Shown here: positions 62,481 to 64,000 of the stretch, piece after piece
Layout: each line of letters begins with the position of its first letter
Position numbering within the stretch: position 1 is the first letter of the stretch
From: an uncultured Azospirillum sp.
GTDB taxonomy: Bacteria > Pseudomonadota > Alphaproteobacteria > Azospirillales > Azospirillaceae
Assembly (NCBI RefSeq): GCF_946480385.1
Contig: NZ_CAMLJP010000015.1
Coordinates: forward strand, 5,909-69,908
Direction of reading: 5' to 3'
Length of the DNA: 64,000 nucleotides
Notes under the pieces: model-generated
Database searches by the model: none
What the model saw: the letters and a program-made list of their open reading frames with translations, nothing else
What the model was told of the DNA's origin: nothing
Translations under genes and position numbers: made by a program

Positions 62481-63131
62481 ATGTCGCACCGCATCCTGAT
62501 CGCCGACGACCACCCGCTGATGCGCACCGCATTGACCCAGACCATCGGTCAGGCGATCCCCGGCGCAGTGATCCTGGAAGCGTCACGGTTCGACCACATC
62601 AAGCCGCTGCTGGACACCGGGGAGCCGCCGGACATCATCCTGCTGGACCTGCACATGCCCGGGATGAGCGGCCTGATCGGGCTGATGATGCTGCGCTCCG
62701 AATACCCGGCGATCCCGGTGATCGTGGTGTCGGCGTCGGAGGATCCGGTGACGATCCAGCGCTCCATCGACTATGGCGCCTCCGGCTTCGTTCCGAAATC
62801 GGCCCCCAACACCCAGATCGTCGAGGCAATCCACGCGGTGCTCGACGGTGAGCTGTGGCTGCCGGAGATCAACGGCGGCCCCGAGACCGACGCTCCCGAC
62901 CCCGCCCAGCGCGCCGCCACCCTGACCCCCCAGCAGCTCCGCGTCCTCGCCGGCATCGCCGAAGGCAAGCTGAACAAGCAGATCGCCTACGAGATGAACG
63001 TCGCCGAAACAACGGTGAAGGCCCATGTTACCACGATCCTGCGCAAGCTGGGCGTGCTGACCCGAACCCAGGCGGCCGTGCTGGCGAGCCAGCTGGCGCT
63101 GTCCGCCGCGCCGCCGCCGCCGGTGGAGTGA
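62481..63131 (+). CDS. NarL/LuxR-family response regulator
   Basis: The 216-residue regulator has a receiver domain (ADDHPLM, phospho-acceptor D56 in LLDLHMPGMSG, K in GFVPKSAP) and a LuxR-type helix-turn-helix (LTPQQLRVLAGIAEGKLNKQ, then ETTVKAHVTTILRKLGV) at about 150-210. AAGAAGG precedes the ATG. It converges with a hybrid histidine kinase, which may be its partner. Target genes are unknown. Confidence 0.93.
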   Translation: MSHRILIADDHPLMRTALTQTIGQAIPGAVILEASRFDHIKPLLDTGEPPDIILLDLHMPGMSGLIGLMMLRSEYPAIPVIVVSASEDPVTIQRSIDYGASGFVPKSAPNTQIVEAIHAVLDGELWLPEINGGPETDAPDPAQRAATLTPQQLRVLAGIAEGKLNKQIAYEMNVAETTVKAHVTTILRKLGVLTRTQAAVLASQLALSAAPPPPVE

Positions 63132-63146
63132 GGCGAACTCAGCCTT

Positions 63147-64000
63147 TCACCCCGCCATCCGCTGCCCCTCCGCCAGCAACTGTCCCAGCAGCGCCCTTAG
63201 CGCGCCCGGCCGCACCGGCTTGTAGAGCAGCCGGCAGCCCGCCGCCTCTATGTCCTCGCGCACGGCGGCGTCGCGGTCGGCGGTGACGACCGCCGCGGGG
63301 ATGTCGCTGCCCAACCGTTCGCGCAATGTCCGCAGGGCCTCCACGCCGGTCAGGCTGCGGTCGAGGTGGTAGTCGGTCAGGATCACGTCGGGCGTGCGAC
63401 CCTCCAGCTTCTCCAGGGCAAGGTCGGGGGCGACGGCGGTGACGACGCGGCAGGACCAGCTGGACAGCAGATCCTCGGTAGCGCGGGCGATGGCGGGTTC
63501 GTTCTCCAGGCACAGCACCAGCACGCCGCGCAGGTCGCGGCCTCGCGGGCGGACCACCACGGCGCGGGCGGCGACCGGCTCGTCGGTCAGCGGCACCAGG
63601 ACGGAGAAGGCGCTGCCCCGCCCGACCATGGAGCGCACCTGGACCGTATGGCCGAGGATGCCGGCCAGACGCTCGACGATGGCGAGGCCGAGGCCCAGCC
63701 CCTTGCCGCGGTCGTCGCCGTCATTGTCCAGCTGCCGGAACTCCATGAAGATTTCCGGCACCTTGTGTTCCGGGATGCCCGGCCCGGTGTCCCACACCTC
63801 GATCGACAGGAAATTCCCCCGCCGGCGGCAGCCCAGCAGGATGCGGCCGGTGCGGGTGTAGCGCACCGCGTTGGCGAGGTAGTTCTGCAGGATGCGCCGC
63901 AGCAGTGTCGGGTCGCTGCGCACCGTGGCCGAACAATCGACCACCCGCAGCCCCAGCCCGTGGCGGCTGGCCAGCACGGTGAACTCCTCGCCCAACGGCT
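63147..64000 (-). CDS. Hybrid sensor histidine kinase, C-terminal part (5' end beyond the window)
   Basis: About 284 residues are visible, and the reading frame stays open to the window end, so the gene continues. It contains the C-terminal part of a HATPase_c domain: ILQNYLANAVRYTRTGRILLG (N-box), DTGPGIPE (G1) and GKGLGLGLAIVERLA (G2). A receiver follows with the phospho-acceptor Asp in VILTDYHLD and Lys in LLYKPVRPG. Such kinases (NahK/ErcS-like) often work with NarL-type regulators, such as the gene that converges here, 15 bp away. Sensor and dimerisation domains lie outside this sequence. Confidence 0.9.
   Translation of the reverse strand, partial: PLGEEFTVLASRHGLGLRVVDCSATVRSDPTLLRRILQNYLANAVRYTRTGRILLGCRRRGNFLSIEVWDTGPGIPEHKVPEIFMEFRQLDNDGDDRGKGLGLGLAIVERLAGILGHTVQVRSMVGRGSAFSVLVPLTDEPVAARAVVVRPRGRDLRGVLVLCLENEPAIARATEDLLSSWSCRVVTAVAPDLALEKLEGRTPDVILTDYHLDRSLTGVEALRTLRERLGSDIPAAVVTADRDAAVREDIEAAGCRLLYKPVRPGALRALLGQLLAEGQRMAG

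Noticed and set aside
1..64000. CRISPR arrays, tRNA or rRNA genes
   Set aside because: No regularly spaced direct repeats of 25-40 bases and no recognisable tRNA cloverleaf with conserved T-loop or rRNA sequence were seen. The cloverleaf at 34385 is not a tRNA because it lacks those loops.

Overview
The window is high-GC, densely coded DNA from an alphaproteobacterium. The best guess is Azospirillum or a close relative in the Rhodospirillales. This rests on family content and not on a marker gene: cytochrome c', a globin-coupled chemoreceptor, many GGDEF/EAL and hybrid-kinase proteins, DUF2336, DUF427, a fused STAS-MlaE permease and ETF-ubiquinone oxidoreductase. No rRNA, tRNA, CRISPR array, prophage or complete insertion sequence was seen.

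Layout. 0.1-6.3 kb: a two-gene cytochrome c operon, a LysM cell-wall protein, a palindromic repeat element, CorA, a small membrane protein and a PRPP synthetase-like enzyme. 6.3-12.8 kb: a soluble oxygen- and zinc-type chemoreceptor, a CHASE-PAS-GGDEF-EAL protein, an exonuclease and a DUF427 protein. 12.8-16.1 kb: a visibly AT-richer accessory patch. It carries one large GHKL ATPase whose C-terminus looks like a Shedu/PD-(D/E)XK nuclease (a candidate stand-alone defence gene) and a helix-turn-helix protein of unknown role. 16.1-24.4 kb: an M20 amidohydrolase, a hydratase-family protein, an EamA exporter, DoxX, apt and a four-gene Mla-type lipid transport operon. 24.5-34.4 kb: DUF6969, DUF2336 with a histidine kinase, a FemAB-like protein, adenine deaminase, a CocE-like hydrolase that has lost two catalytic residues, a Fic protein with a broken motif, and a hemerythrin. 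A MITE-like insertion and a cloverleaf repeat follow.

34.4-44.0 kb: a minus-strand series (uracil-DNA glycosylase, soluble lytic transglycosylase, MoaB, an APH-type kinase, a TPR protein) beside ETF-QO and a zinc-ribbon membrane protein. 44.0-47.1 kb: a TyrR/PhhR-like regulator diverges from dadA; between them lie a well-formed sigma-54 promoter and two TyrR-box-like palindromes. 47.1-54.1 kb: a lactate-use operon (Dld-II type dehydrogenase, LutA, LutB, LutC and a small coupled gene) with a divergent FadR-type regulator. 54.2-59.5 kb: a sigma-54 response regulator overlapping a 1256-residue hybrid kinase with two receivers and an Hpt domain. 59.5-64 kb: a small disordered protein, citrate synthase, a NrtR-like regulator whose ribosome binding site lies inside a hairpin, a NarL-type response regulator, and the 3' part of a hybrid kinase cut by the window end.

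The strongest themes are sensing and signalling (chemoreceptor, c-di-GMP, at least three phosphorelay sets), respiratory and electron-transfer functions (cytochromes, ETF-QO, lactate and D-amino acid dehydrogenases) and envelope maintenance (Mla, Slt, LysM).
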